From Denitromonas ohlonensis (lineage in GTDB: Bacteria; Pseudomonadota; Gammaproteobacteria; Burkholderiales; Rhodocyclaceae): a stretch of DNA of 64,000 nucleotides. Position numbers and translations under genes: made by a program. Below are positions 17,014-24,375 of the stretch, piece after piece (position 1 is the first letter of the stretch; each line of letters opens with the position of its first letter). The DNA is taken from positions 1 through 64,000 of the forward strand of contig NZ_VMNI01000017.1 of NCBI RefSeq assembly GCF_007625205.1. The letters are read 5' to 3'. The notes beneath the pieces were generated by a model. It searched no databases and was not told the origin of the DNA. It saw nothing but the letters and a program-made list of their open reading frames with translations.

Positions 17014-18639
17014 TTACAGACGGAAGCTGCTGACCGAGCCTTTCAGATCGCCGGCCAGGTCACGCAGTTGGTCCGCCGCGCCGGCCATGCGGCCTAGGGC
17101 GGACTGGTTGGCGCGCACGCGCTCGGCCATGTCTTCCACATTGCGACTGATTTGGCCGCTCGATTCGCTCTGCTCGCGCACCGCGCGGGTGATTTCACCC
17201 ACCTCGGCGGTCGTGTGGCTGACCGACTCGTTGGCTTCGCCAAGCGCTTCGGAGGCCAGGCGCATGCCGCTGCGGCTGTCTTCGAGCGACTCCAGCCCTT
17301 TGTTGAGTGCTTTTTCCAATGTGCGTGCCTGTTCGCCCAACACATTCGTAATACCGTCGATCTGGCTGGCCGACTGGCCAGACTTTTCGGCCAGTTTGCG
17401 CACCTCGTCGGCCACCACGGCAAAGCCACGGCCTTGTTCGCCCGCACGGGCCGCTTCGATGGCCGCATTCAGTGCCAACAGATTGGTTTGTTCGGCGATC
17501 TCGCGCACCTGCTGCGTCATGGTGGTGATTTCTTGCGCGCTCTTGAAGAAGGCTTGCGCCGTGTCGGTGACGCCGCGCATGACGCTGGCCGAGCCTTCGA
17601 CTGATTTTGCCAAGGTGTCGAGGCGGGCCGCCGCGCGGGAAGACGCTTCGAGGCCTTTCTCAGACAGCGCGCTGAGTCTTTCGGTGTTGCCGCTGATGCG
17701 CAAGATGGCGGCGGTGACGGTATCCACGCCTTGCGCGGTGTCGCCGGCAGCTTCGGTTTGCCGTTCGGCAGATTCTGCCGCCTTGCGCGATTCGACGGCC
17801 ACTTCGCCCGCGGCAGCGTCGACGCTGGCGACGGATTTGGCGACCCGGCCGATCAGCGTGCCCAGGTCGTTTCGGATCGACTCCGCGCTGATGGCGATGC
17901 GGCCCAGTTCGTCACGGGTGTGAGCCCGGATCGGCTGGCTGAAGTCGCCTTTGGACAGTGCGAGCAGGCCGCTTTCGAGTTCGCGTGCCGGGCTGATGAG
18001 TTGGCTGCGCAGCAGCCACAGGAAGAGACCAAAGGCCATGGCGCAGGCGATGGCCATCAGCGCGGCAGTAATCACAATGGCTTGCCGCGAGTCAGCCTTG
18101 ATGGCGTCGGTTCGTTCGGCAATTTGCGCGTTGACCAGCGCCGCCAGATCGTCGAGGTGCTTGCCGGCAATCTTGTCGGCGTCGCGTACGTCTTTTTCCA
18201 GCGCATAGATGTCATAGCTGACGCGGTAGGCGGAGAGGGCGTCACCGTAAGCCTCGCGGAGGTTATGGTGTTCGGTCAGAAAGGACTTGGCGAGCGTCTG
18301 CGTCTGCTCATTGACCAGGGGCGAGGCGGCCAGCGCGGTCAGCGCGGCTTGCAGCGCGTCCTGCTTTTTGCCGTAAGCGAGCCAGTAGTCGGCGGTGATG
18401 TCGTCTTCGGTGATGCGCAGGAGAATGTTCTTCCAGTCCAGTAATTGGGAGAGGAACTCCGTTTTGTTCTCGGCCAGCTTGAACTGCTCGGAATGGAGCG
18501 CGTCGACTTCGCTGGTGAGCGTGTCGATGGCGCGATATTGCAAAAACAGGCCGACACAGGCCGCCACCAGCAGCAGGGCGGTGCCGCCGCCACAGATCAG
18601 CAGCAGTTTGTTGCGGATGCTGGACAGGATGAAGTTCAT
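17014..18639 (-). CDS. Methyl-accepting chemotaxis protein
   Basis: This 541-residue chemoreceptor has a first membrane helix (about 11-31), a periplasmic helical ligand domain (about 32-185) and a second membrane helix (about 188-212). A HAMP domain and a signalling domain follow, with the hairpin tip [20 protein letters not shown] preceding [19 protein letters not shown]. No CheR/CheB pentapeptide is present (it ends SSFRL). The ligand is unknown. The ATG at 18639 was preferred to the upstream TTG at 18675. A sigma-28-type promoter lies 37 bases upstream, so FliA should drive it. It may have arrived with the ars cassette or separately. Confidence 0.92.
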   Translation of the reverse strand: MNFILSSIRNKLLLICGGGTALLLVAACVGLFLQYRAIDTLTSEVDALHSEQFKLAENKTEFLSQLLDWKNILLRITEDDITADYWLAYGKKQDALQAALTALAASPLVNEQTQTLAKSFLTEHHNLREAYGDALSAYRVSYDIYALEKDVRDADKIAGKHLDDLAALVNAQIAERTDAIKADSRQAIVITAALMAIACAMAFGLFLWLLRSQLISPARELESGLLALSKGDFSQPIRAHTRDELGRIAISAESIRNDLGTLIGRVAKSVASVDAAAGEVAVESRKAAESAERQTEAAGDTAQGVDTVTAAILRISGNTERLSALSEKGLEASSRAAARLDTLAKSVEGSASVMRGVTDTAQAFFKSAQEITTMTQQVREIAEQTNLLALNAAIEAARAGEQGRGFAVVADEVRKLAEKSGQSASQIDGITNVLGEQARTLEKALNKGLESLEDSRSGMRLASEALGEANESVSHTTAEVGEITRAVREQSESSGQISRNVEDMAERVRANQSALGRMAGAADQLRDLAGDLKGSVSSFRL

Positions 18640-18664
18640 GATCGTGCCGTCGGAGGAAGTCAAA

Positions 18665-18702
18665 GTTGACGTCAACGTACGGCCGCGGCGGGCGTTTCTT
18701 TA
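18665..18702 (-). promoter_or_regulatory. Sigma-28 (FliA) promoter of the chemoreceptor gene, with palindrome
   Basis: On the minus strand TAAAGAAA (18695-18702), 11 bases, then GCCGTACG (18676-18683) fits the FliA consensus TAAAGTTT-N11-GCCGATAA. A perfect 12-base palindrome GTTGACGTCAAC at 18665-18676 starts at the edge of the -10 element and covers the expected start site, which would suit a repressor. Confidence 0.65.
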
Positions 18703-18795
18703 GCGAGGAAAACCCGAATATTTGCCGAGGCCTGTCGGCCACGCGACTCGCGGGGACTCAAGGGTGTCTGGGCAATGCCGTAATGAGACTGTGGG

Positions 18796-18811
18796 TGGCA
18801 CAAACGTTGCA
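18796..18811 (+). promoter_or_regulatory. Sigma-54 promoter of motD
   Basis: TGGCACA-AACG-TTGCA matches the sigma-54 consensus TGGCACG-N4-TTGCA at all but one specified base, with correct GG/GC spacing. The start would be near 18823, 28 bases before the motD ATG. A weaker sigma-28-like candidate (TCAAGGGT-N11-GCCGTAAT) lies at 18758-18784. Confidence 0.75.
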
Positions 18812-18850
18812 TTGATCGCTTGTGATGCCACCGAAGGACCGGACGCCGCC

Positions 18851-19720
18851 ATGGCCAGACGAAACCGAGACGTAGAAGAGCACGAAAACCACGAGCGCTG
18901 GCTTGTGTCCTACGCTGACTTTATTACCTTGTTGTTCGCCTTCTTTGTGGTGATGTATTCGCTCAGCTCGGTCAACGAGGGCAAATACCGCGTGCTCAGC
19001 GACTCGCTGGTTCAGGCGTTTCGCAGCGTGAGTGTGAATGAATCGGGCACCCAGATCGTGGTACAGCAGGTGCCCATGCCGACGGGGCCGATTCCCATGC
19101 CAAAACCCGATCGTGCGCAACAGGCGGCGGAGCAAGCCAAGCAGGCGGCAAAAGAGGCGGCGGTCAAAAAAGTGCGGAGCATGGCCGACGAGATTCGGCG
19201 TGTGCTCAAGCCGCTGTCCGATGGGGGCCAGGTGCTGGTTACCGAGGGTGCGAACGGCATCAAGGTGGAAATCAACGCGGAAGTGCTGTTTGCCCCGGGC
19301 GAGGCCTTGCTCGGCGCACAGGCGGTGAGCGCCCTGAGTGCGGTGGCGCAGGTGCTGGTCGGGTCGGAGTTTCCGATCGTGATTGAAGGGCATACCGACA
19401 ATGTGCCGATCAGTACCTATCGCTTTCCCTCGAATTGGGAGTTGTCTGCGGTGCGGGCGTCGAGTGTGGTGCGTTTATTCGTCAATTCCGGCGTCGAACC
19501 GGCGCGTCTGACCGCGGCGGGGTATGGCGATCAGCGGCCGGTGGCCGACAACGAAACGCCCGACAGCCGCAGCAAGAACCGCCGTGTGACCTTGCTGATC
19601 GAGTCGATCTTGGTCGAGGAAGAATTGCCGCCGGTGGTGCCGTTGCGCCGCAATGATCCGATTCAGAGCATTTTGCCCAGCGCCGGTGCGCCTTCGTCGG
19701 AGGCCGCCCAGATTCTTTAA
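18851..19720 (+). CDS. motD: Flagellar motor stator protein MotD (MotB family)
   Basis: MotD anchors the stator to peptidoglycan and supplies the channel aspartate. The 289-residue protein has one membrane helix with the conserved Asp in WLVSYADFITLLFAFFVVMYS. A charged plug/linker (about 80-130) and an OmpA-like domain follow, with VIEGHTDNVPIST and the later RAxSVVRLF and AAGYGDQRP segments. Start at ATG 18851; the frame is open upstream but not coding-like. Its partner motC is at 14269-15009. A near-consensus sigma-54 promoter just upstream allows expression independent of motC. Confidence 0.93.
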   Translation: MARRNRDVEEHENHERWLVSYADFITLLFAFFVVMYSLSSVNEGKYRVLSDSLVQAFRSVSVNESGTQIVVQQVPMPTGPIPMPKPDRAQQAAEQAKQAAKEAAVKKVRSMADEIRRVLKPLSDGGQVLVTEGANGIKVEINAEVLFAPGEALLGAQAVSALSAVAQVLVGSEFPIVIEGHTDNVPISTYRFPSNWELSAVRASSVVRLFVNSGVEPARLTAAGYGDQRPVADNETPDSRSKNRRVTLLIESILVEEELPPVVPLRRNDPIQSILPSAGAPSSEAAQIL

Positions 19721-19722
19721 AA

Positions 19723-19736
19723 TTGACGTGTATCAA
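19723..19736 (+). promoter_or_regulatory. FNR/Anr-type box upstream of hemerythrin
   Basis: TTGAC-GTGT-ATCAA matches the FNR consensus TTGAT-N4-ATCAA at 9 of 10 positions. A -10 candidate TAGGAT at 19758-19763 puts the start near 19770, about 41 bases from the box centre, as in class II FNR-activated promoters. Confidence 0.65.
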
Positions 19737-19793
19737 AATCATTGCGGCGCACAAGTTTAGGATGTTGTTACATTTTTTAACATCGAGCGCGCC

Positions 19794-20267
19794 ATGGCGG
19801 AATTGTTTCAGTGGTCCGATGCATACGGCGTCGGCATTCAGGAAATCGACGAGCAGCACAAGGTGCTGGTCGACTTGCTCAATCGGCTGCATGACGCGAT
19901 TCATGCGCACCAGGGATCCGAGACTTCGCGCAAGATTCTCGGCGATCTGGCCGACTACACCCGCACCCACTTTGCGGTTGAAGAGTCGCTCATGCGGGTG
20001 TCGAACTACCCCGACTTCGAGGCCCACAAGCAGAACCACGAAGACTTGATTGGCCAGGTCAATGCCTTGCAGGCCAAGCTGGAGACCGGCGAAGCCAAGA
20101 TCACCTTCGAGTTGCTGCACTTCCTCAAGGTGTGGCTGACCCATCACATCAAGGAGGCAGACAAGCGCTTTGCCGACTATTTCATCAGTGTGGGCGGTGC
20201 GCCGGCCTGGGCGCCGCACGTCGAGCAGTCGATGAGCGAAAAGAAATGGTGGTGGAAGTTCTGGTGA
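19794..20267 (+). CDS. Bacteriohemerythrin
   Basis: This 157-residue hemerythrin binds O2 at a di-iron centre. All ligands are visible: H22, H59, E63, H78, H82, H118 and D123, in the motifs EQH, HFAVE, HKQNH and HIKEAD. A 25-residue extension follows the four-helix bundle and ends in the Trp-rich sequence EKKWWWKFW, which resembles the xWxx-aromatic tethers of chemoreceptors. The likely role is oxygen sensing, storage or delivery under microaerobiosis. The FNR-type box upstream supports low-oxygen induction. Confidence 0.93.
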   Translation: MAELFQWSDAYGVGIQEIDEQHKVLVDLLNRLHDAIHAHQGSETSRKILGDLADYTRTHFAVEESLMRVSNYPDFEAHKQNHEDLIGQVNALQAKLETGEAKITFELLHFLKVWLTHHIKEADKRFADYFISVGGAPAWAPHVEQSMSEKKWWWKFW

Positions 20268-20286
20268 GTTTGAATGTTGTGCAGTT

Positions 20287-20316
20287 CAAATCGGCCCCAC
20301 GGGGCCGATTTGCTTT
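20287..20316. terminator. Bidirectional terminator
   Basis: A perfect 12-bp stem (20287-20298 with 20301-20312) and a 2-base loop lie between convergent hemerythrin and nucleoside-recognition genes. A TTTT follows on the plus strand. On the minus strand it sits upstream, giving a tail that starts GAACTG, so it is best for the plus-strand gene. Confidence 0.75.
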
Positions 20317-21264
20317 TCAGGCGCTGGCGGTGTGCCTCAGCGGCAGACGGGACAGCAGACGGATCACGATCAGCGCAAACAGCAGTCGCGCCCACAGGAT
20401 GCCCGACAGGTCGGCCCCCATCAGCAGGATCAGCAAGGTGTCTTCGATCAGGCTGTGACACAGGCCGAGAAAGCTCAGCGTGAGAAACACATCGCGACGG
20501 CTCAGCGTGCCGCTGCGCACTTCCTTGAGCAGCAAGCCCGCGCCGAATGTCAGGCCGAGCGTGGCGCCGATGACCGTGATGTTGGCCGCTTCGCCGCGAA
20601 TGCCGATGACCCGCAGCGCCGGGACGAGCAGGGCGTGAATCAGCTTTTCGATGCCCAGAATCCGAAGCAGGCGAAGCACCGCCATCAGTGCGGCGATGAT
20701 CACCAGAATCCAGAGTAGTGTTTGCGCCTGGTCCAGCGCCCAGCCCGCCAGTGTGGGCGCCGCCGCCGGCGCCTGCCAGGGCAGATCGACCGGGTGGGCG
20801 AGCCAGCCGGTGGTTTGATAGACCAGATTCAACAGGCCGCCCAGCACGATGGCCCCGACCAGTCGGATCGCCAGGGTGGCGCGCCAGTGCACGCCCGCGG
20901 CCTTGGCCACGGCGCCTTCGACCGGCAGGGAATGGGCCACCAGCATCATGGCGCCGAGCACGGTCGCTTGCGCTGCCGTCACCGGGGTGTCCGCGGCGAG
21001 CGTGAAAAACACCACCAGACCGGCGTAGATGTTGCTGAGCAAGGTCGCAGCCCAGACCAGGCCGAGATTGTCTGGCAGGCCGACCAGCGACATGACCGGC
21101 GACAGGGCCCAGGCGAGCATCTCGCTGCCGCCCGCCATGTCGAGGGCTTTCACGATGAGCAAGGCCGGCACCATGACTTTCAGCAAGGCGCCGTAGACGT
21201 AGAGCACCTCACGGGCGAAGGCGATGATGGGGTGCGTCGGCGCGGTTGGGGGCGTGGCGGACAT
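20317..21264 (-). CDS. Nucleoside-recognition (Gate) domain membrane protein
   Basis: This roughly 315-residue integral membrane protein has 8-9 hydrophobic segments and two Gate-like repeats (YAGLVVFFTLAADTP; GLTFGAGLLLKEVRSG). Gate proteins are related to spore maturation proteins SpmA/B and nucleoside transporters; substrates are mostly unknown. The start is uncertain: the ATG at 21264 fits the domain border, and another at 21330 adds 22 polar residues; neither has a clear ribosome-binding site. It is divergent from an Lrp-type regulator 144 bases away, which may control it. Confidence 0.75.
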   Translation of the reverse strand: MSATPPTAPTHPIIAFAREVLYVYGALLKVMVPALLIVKALDMAGGSEMLAWALSPVMSLVGLPDNLGLVWAATLLSNIYAGLVVFFTLAADTPVTAAQATVLGAMMLVAHSLPVEGAVAKAAGVHWRATLAIRLVGAIVLGGLLNLVYQTTGWLAHPVDLPWQAPAAAPTLAGWALDQAQTLLWILVIIAALMAVLRLLRILGIEKLIHALLVPALRVIGIRGEAANITVIGATLGLTFGAGLLLKEVRSGTLSRRDVFLTLSFLGLCHSLIEDTLLILLMGADLSGILWARLLFALIVIRLLSRLPLRHTASA

Positions 21265-21407
21265 TCTGGTTTCAGTCTTGGGCTGGGTATGCTGCCAGTC
21301 TAGCGGGGCGGTCGGTAAATAATTAGGCATTCATCGATTCATCGTTTCCAAAAACTTTTCTATTTGGTCTAAAAAGGACAGATTCTGAACTTTTCACAGG
21401 CGAAGCC

Positions 21408-21872
21408 ATGGCGCTCGACCGTATCGACCGACGCATCCTGAGCATCCTCCAGCGGGATGCGCGCTTGACCAATCAGAAACTCGCCGAGGTGATCGGGCTG
21501 TCGCCGCCGGCCTGTTTGAAGCGGGTCAAGCGCATGACCGAGCAGGGCTACATCAGCCGGCAGGTGGTGTTGCTTGACCCGGCGCGGATCGGGCCGCTGC
21601 TGCATATCGTGGTGGAGGTGACCATGGAGCGTGATCGAAAGGATTTGTACCAGCGCTTCCTGGGGCGAGCCATGGCGCATGCGGCCGTCAAACAGTGCTA
21701 TCAGGTCACGGGCGAGATCGATTTTGTGTTGATTGTGGTGGTGCCGACCATGGAGGCTTACGACCAGTTCTGCGACGAGGTGCTGTACGCCGACGACAAC
21801 CTCCGCAAGTTTCGAACACTGGTGTCGCGCTTCCGGAACAAGTTCGACACGGCGCTCGACGTCGGCGCCTAG
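21408..21872 (+). CDS. Lrp/AsnC family transcriptional regulator
   Basis: This 154-residue protein has the N-terminal helix-turn-helix LDRIDRRILSILQRDARLTNQKLAEVIGLS (split motif LTNQKLAEVIGLSPPACLKR) and a C-terminal RAM effector domain with YQVTGEIDFVLIVVV. Such proteins sense amino acids or related metabolites. It is divergent from the Gate-domain gene, and the AT-rich 21340-21390 intergenic segment probably holds both promoters. Confidence 0.9.
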   Translation: MALDRIDRRILSILQRDARLTNQKLAEVIGLSPPACLKRVKRMTEQGYISRQVVLLDPARIGPLLHIVVEVTMERDRKDLYQRFLGRAMAHAAVKQCYQVTGEIDFVLIVVVPTMEAYDQFCDEVLYADDNLRKFRTLVSRFRNKFDTALDVGA

Positions 21873-22008
21873 CGCCGTGCGCGTGGCGACCACGGCCTTG
21901 GCGGCAGCGCTCGTCCGCCTATCGTTTTAGCATTTGGCAGGCATAATTGATCTACTACTTGCACCGCCATCTTCGACTCAGTGGCGGTGTGTTCGGAGCG
22001 TGCCTGCG

Positions 22009-23172
22009 ATGCATCTGGATATTCCTACCGTCACCTTCCTCGCTGCGGTGAGTTGTTTGTCCGTTGCACTGGCCATGTGGGTCGTCGCCGGTCGCTATCC
22101 GCCGGTCGTGGCCCGCGCCATGTTCCGCTGGGGCGGGGCGTGCGGCTTGTCGGCCTTCGGCGCGTTGCTGGTCTTTTTGCGCGGCACGCTGCCGGATTTT
22201 CTGTCGGTGGTGGTTGGCAATACCGTCATCGTCGGCGGGTTTGCGATGGTCTACCACGCGATTCGGGTGTTGCATGAGCGAACGGGCCCCAGCGACCGTC
22301 TGGCCGCGGTCTGGGTGCTGGTGTGCTTTGTCTTGTACTGGACGGCGTTCGAGCTCAACCGCGACATCAATCTGAGAATCATTCTGGTGGCGACGCTGAA
22401 AATCCCGGTGCTGGCGCTGATTGTGCGCGAACTGTGGGTTGGCAGTCAGCGGGGCCGGCGGGCGATCGAGTTCATGCTGCTCAGCGTGTATTTGCTGTAT
22501 GCGCTGGTCAGCGCGCTGCGTGCGCTGAATGTGATGATGACATCCGCGCTGGATCTCGATAGTTTTCTGAGTGATCCGGTGCAGCAGTTTTCCTTCGTTG
22601 CCTACTTCCTGACGCTGAGTGTGTCGTCTCTGTTTTTCATGTTGGCGCTGGGCGAGGTGCTGACGGCCGAGCTCTATCAACGGGCGACCACCGATCCGCT
22701 GACCGGCATCTACAACCGCCACGCCTTCGAAGAGCTGGCCTTGCGGGAGATTTCCCGGGCGCAGCGCACGGGGCGATATCCGAGCATGCTGATGGTCGAT
22801 ATCGACCACTTCAAGCAGATCAACGACCGCTATGGCCACACGGCTGGCGACGGGGTGCTGCGTGCGGTGGTCGGCGCCATTCAAGGGGCGCTGCGCCAGC
22901 AGGACTTTGTCGGCCGTTGGGGCGGCGAGGAGTTCTGCGTGCTGTTGCCGGAAACCGGCCAGATCGATGCGCTGCACGTGGCCGAGCGTTTGCGCAGCAG
23001 CGTGATGGAGATGCCCTTGTCCACGGTGGCGGAGGCGGTGACGGTCAGCATCGGTGTGAGCAGCCCGTATGCGCACGAATGCAGCTTTTCGGCCATGATC
23101 GAGGTCGCCGACGATGCCTTGTACAAGGCGAAGTTCGGCGGGCGCAATCGGGTGGTGATCTCCGGCGTGTAG
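22009..23172 (+). CDS. Membrane-bound diguanylate cyclase (GGDEF)
   Basis: It makes c-di-GMP. The 387-residue protein has six to seven hydrophobic helices in residues 1-210, without a recognised sensory fold. A GGDEF domain follows, starting TTDPLTGIYNRHAFEE. The catalytic motif GGEEF is at 305-309 and the inhibitory I-site RQQD at 296-299, five residues before it, so the enzyme should be active and product-inhibited. The start was placed at ATG 22009, next to the first hydrophobic helix. In this genome c-di-GMP would link motility, pili and surface growth. Confidence 0.92.
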   Translation: MHLDIPTVTFLAAVSCLSVALAMWVVAGRYPPVVARAMFRWGGACGLSAFGALLVFLRGTLPDFLSVVVGNTVIVGGFAMVYHAIRVLHERTGPSDRLAAVWVLVCFVLYWTAFELNRDINLRIILVATLKIPVLALIVRELWVGSQRGRRAIEFMLLSVYLLYALVSALRALNVMMTSALDLDSFLSDPVQQFSFVAYFLTLSVSSLFFMLALGEVLTAELYQRATTDPLTGIYNRHAFEELALREISRAQRTGRYPSMLMVDIDHFKQINDRYGHTAGDGVLRAVVGAIQGALRQQDFVGRWGGEEFCVLLPETGQIDALHVAERLRSSVMEMPLSTVAEAVTVSIGVSSPYAHECSFSAMIEVADDALYKAKFGGRNRVVISGV

Positions 23173-23191
23173 CGCTGGCGTCAGCGCCTAC
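23169..23191. terminator. Hairpin shared by two convergent stop codons
   Basis: CGCTG and CAGCG pair around a 4-base loop and are flanked by GTAG and CCTAC. The TAG stop of the GGDEF gene and the TAG stop of the convergent binding-protein gene are both inside the hairpin. There is no T-run, so terminator function is uncertain; it also resembles a minimal GTAG-bounded REP hairpin. Confidence 0.4.
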
Positions 23192-24063
23192 GGAAACGCC
23201 GGCTCGCGGTTGGGGGTGGTGAAGGTTTCCTTGGTCAGGCGGTTCAGCGGTACGTTCAGGCTCGGGGTGTTGAACCAGCGTTGATACAGCGCCGGCATCT
23301 CGGGGGTGGGCAGGAGACGGCGCAGGCTGTTGCTGACCGTGTCGGTGAAGCGGGCATCGCCCTTGCGCATCATGATGCCGTAGGGCTCGATCGACAGAAA
23401 CGGGCCAACCACTTCGTACTGCGCCGGGCCATCGGCAGTGGCGGAAATCTGCGAATACAGAATGATGTCGTCCAGCGCAAAGGCCTTGGCTTTGCCCTCG
23501 CGCACGGCCGCGAGGCCCGCGTCGGCGTCGGCCACGTGCAGCAGCGTCAGGCTCAGGCTGGCGGCGGCGTTGTGTTCGATCACCAGCTTCTCGCCGGTGG
23601 TGTTCTTGATCACCGCGATCGTCATGGTGCCAAGGTCGTCGATCGAACGGATCTTGTCGGCCTTGCGGGTGAGCAGGCGGGTGCCGGTGACGTAGAAGGC
23701 GGGGCTGAAGTCGTAGCGGGCGAGGCGATCACGCGTGATGGTCGAGGCGCTGCAGTCCATGTCGGTTTCGTTGTTGTCGAGCGCCGTAAAGCGGGTGTCC
23801 CAGGTGGTTTCCCGATACGCGATCTTCAATTCGGACAGGCCCAGCGTGCGCTGAATGTCAGCGGCGACATGGCGGCACAGATCAAGCGTATAGCCCTCAG
23901 GTGCGCCTGTGGTGGCGATACCGAAGGGCGGATTGCCGCCGACCCAGCCGAGGGTGAGCGTGCCGGTGCGGCGAATCTTGTCGAGCGTGTCGGCCTGGGC
24001 GGGCAGCGTGCCGAAGAGGGCCAGGGCGACGATCAATGTGTGGGTCAAGCGGGCGTGGCTCAT
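23188..24063 (-). CDS. Amino-acid ABC transporter periplasmic binding protein (SBP family 3)
   Basis: This 291-residue secreted protein has a signal peptide (LTHTLIVALALFGTLPAQA) and an SBP_bac_3 fold like GltI/AatJ. Typical segments are LGWVGGNPPFG, GYTLDLCRHVAADI, DMDCSASTITRDR and YGIMMRKGD. It probably binds glutamate, aspartate or a similar amino acid. No permease or ATPase gene is adjacent, so it is an orphan or serves a transporter elsewhere. AAAGGAGA seven bases before the ATG fixes the start. The upstream 312 bases carry several stems (see next entries). Confidence 0.85.
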   Translation of the reverse strand: MSHARLTHTLIVALALFGTLPAQADTLDKIRRTGTLTLGWVGGNPPFGIATTGAPEGYTLDLCRHVAADIQRTLGLSELKIAYRETTWDTRFTALDNNETDMDCSASTITRDRLARYDFSPAFYVTGTRLLTRKADKIRSIDDLGTMTIAVIKNTTGEKLVIEHNAAASLSLTLLHVADADAGLAAVREGKAKAFALDDIILYSQISATADGPAQYEVVGPFLSIEPYGIMMRKGDARFTDTVSNSLRRLLPTPEMPALYQRWFNTPSLNVPLNRLTKETFTTPNREPAFP

Positions 24064-24150
24064 GCCGTGTCTCCTTTGATTTCGAGCGCAGTTGCGGAAC
24101 GCACTGTCGGTGGTTTCCGTCTTGTTGTCGTGTGTGGCGCTACGAAAAGG

Positions 24151-24298
24151 CTCCGGGCGAGGTGACGGATAGGTCACGACGCCCGGAGGGGGTGTTCCCG
24201 GGGTCGCCGGGAAGATCTATTAGACCGGTGTTGGCGGAGCAAAAAATCGCTTTATGACGACAGAATTCGGGGGCATCTGAAAGGAGTGTGCGATTTTT
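24151..24298. other. Multi-stem intergenic element upstream of the binding-protein gene
   Basis: The 312-base gap 24064-24375 has no ORF but much structure. CTCCGGGCG (24151-24159) pairs with CGCCCGGAG (24180-24188) and encloses GTGAC/GTCAC. TTCCCGG (24195-24201) pairs with CCGGGAA (24207-24213). AAAAATCGC (24242-24250) pairs with GCGATTTTT (24290-24298). On the minus strand this would be the leader of the binding-protein mRNA, so a riboswitch-like leader, attenuator or small RNA is possible. No known riboswitch consensus was recognised. Confidence 0.4.
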
Positions 24299-24310
24299 CG
24301 GTGCAATGAG

Positions 24311-24351
24311 AAAAGAAAACCCCCGGGACGGTGTTGCGCCGCACCCGGGGG
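24311..24351 (-). terminator. Terminator after parC
   Basis: CCCCCGGG (24320-24327) pairs with CCCGGGGG (24344-24351), with an inner CGGTG/CGCCG extension. On the minus strand it is followed by TTTTCTTTT. It ends the parE-binding protein-parC transcript. Confidence 0.75.
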
Positions 24352-24375
24352 AGTGTTTCAAGCCTGGGGCGCGGT

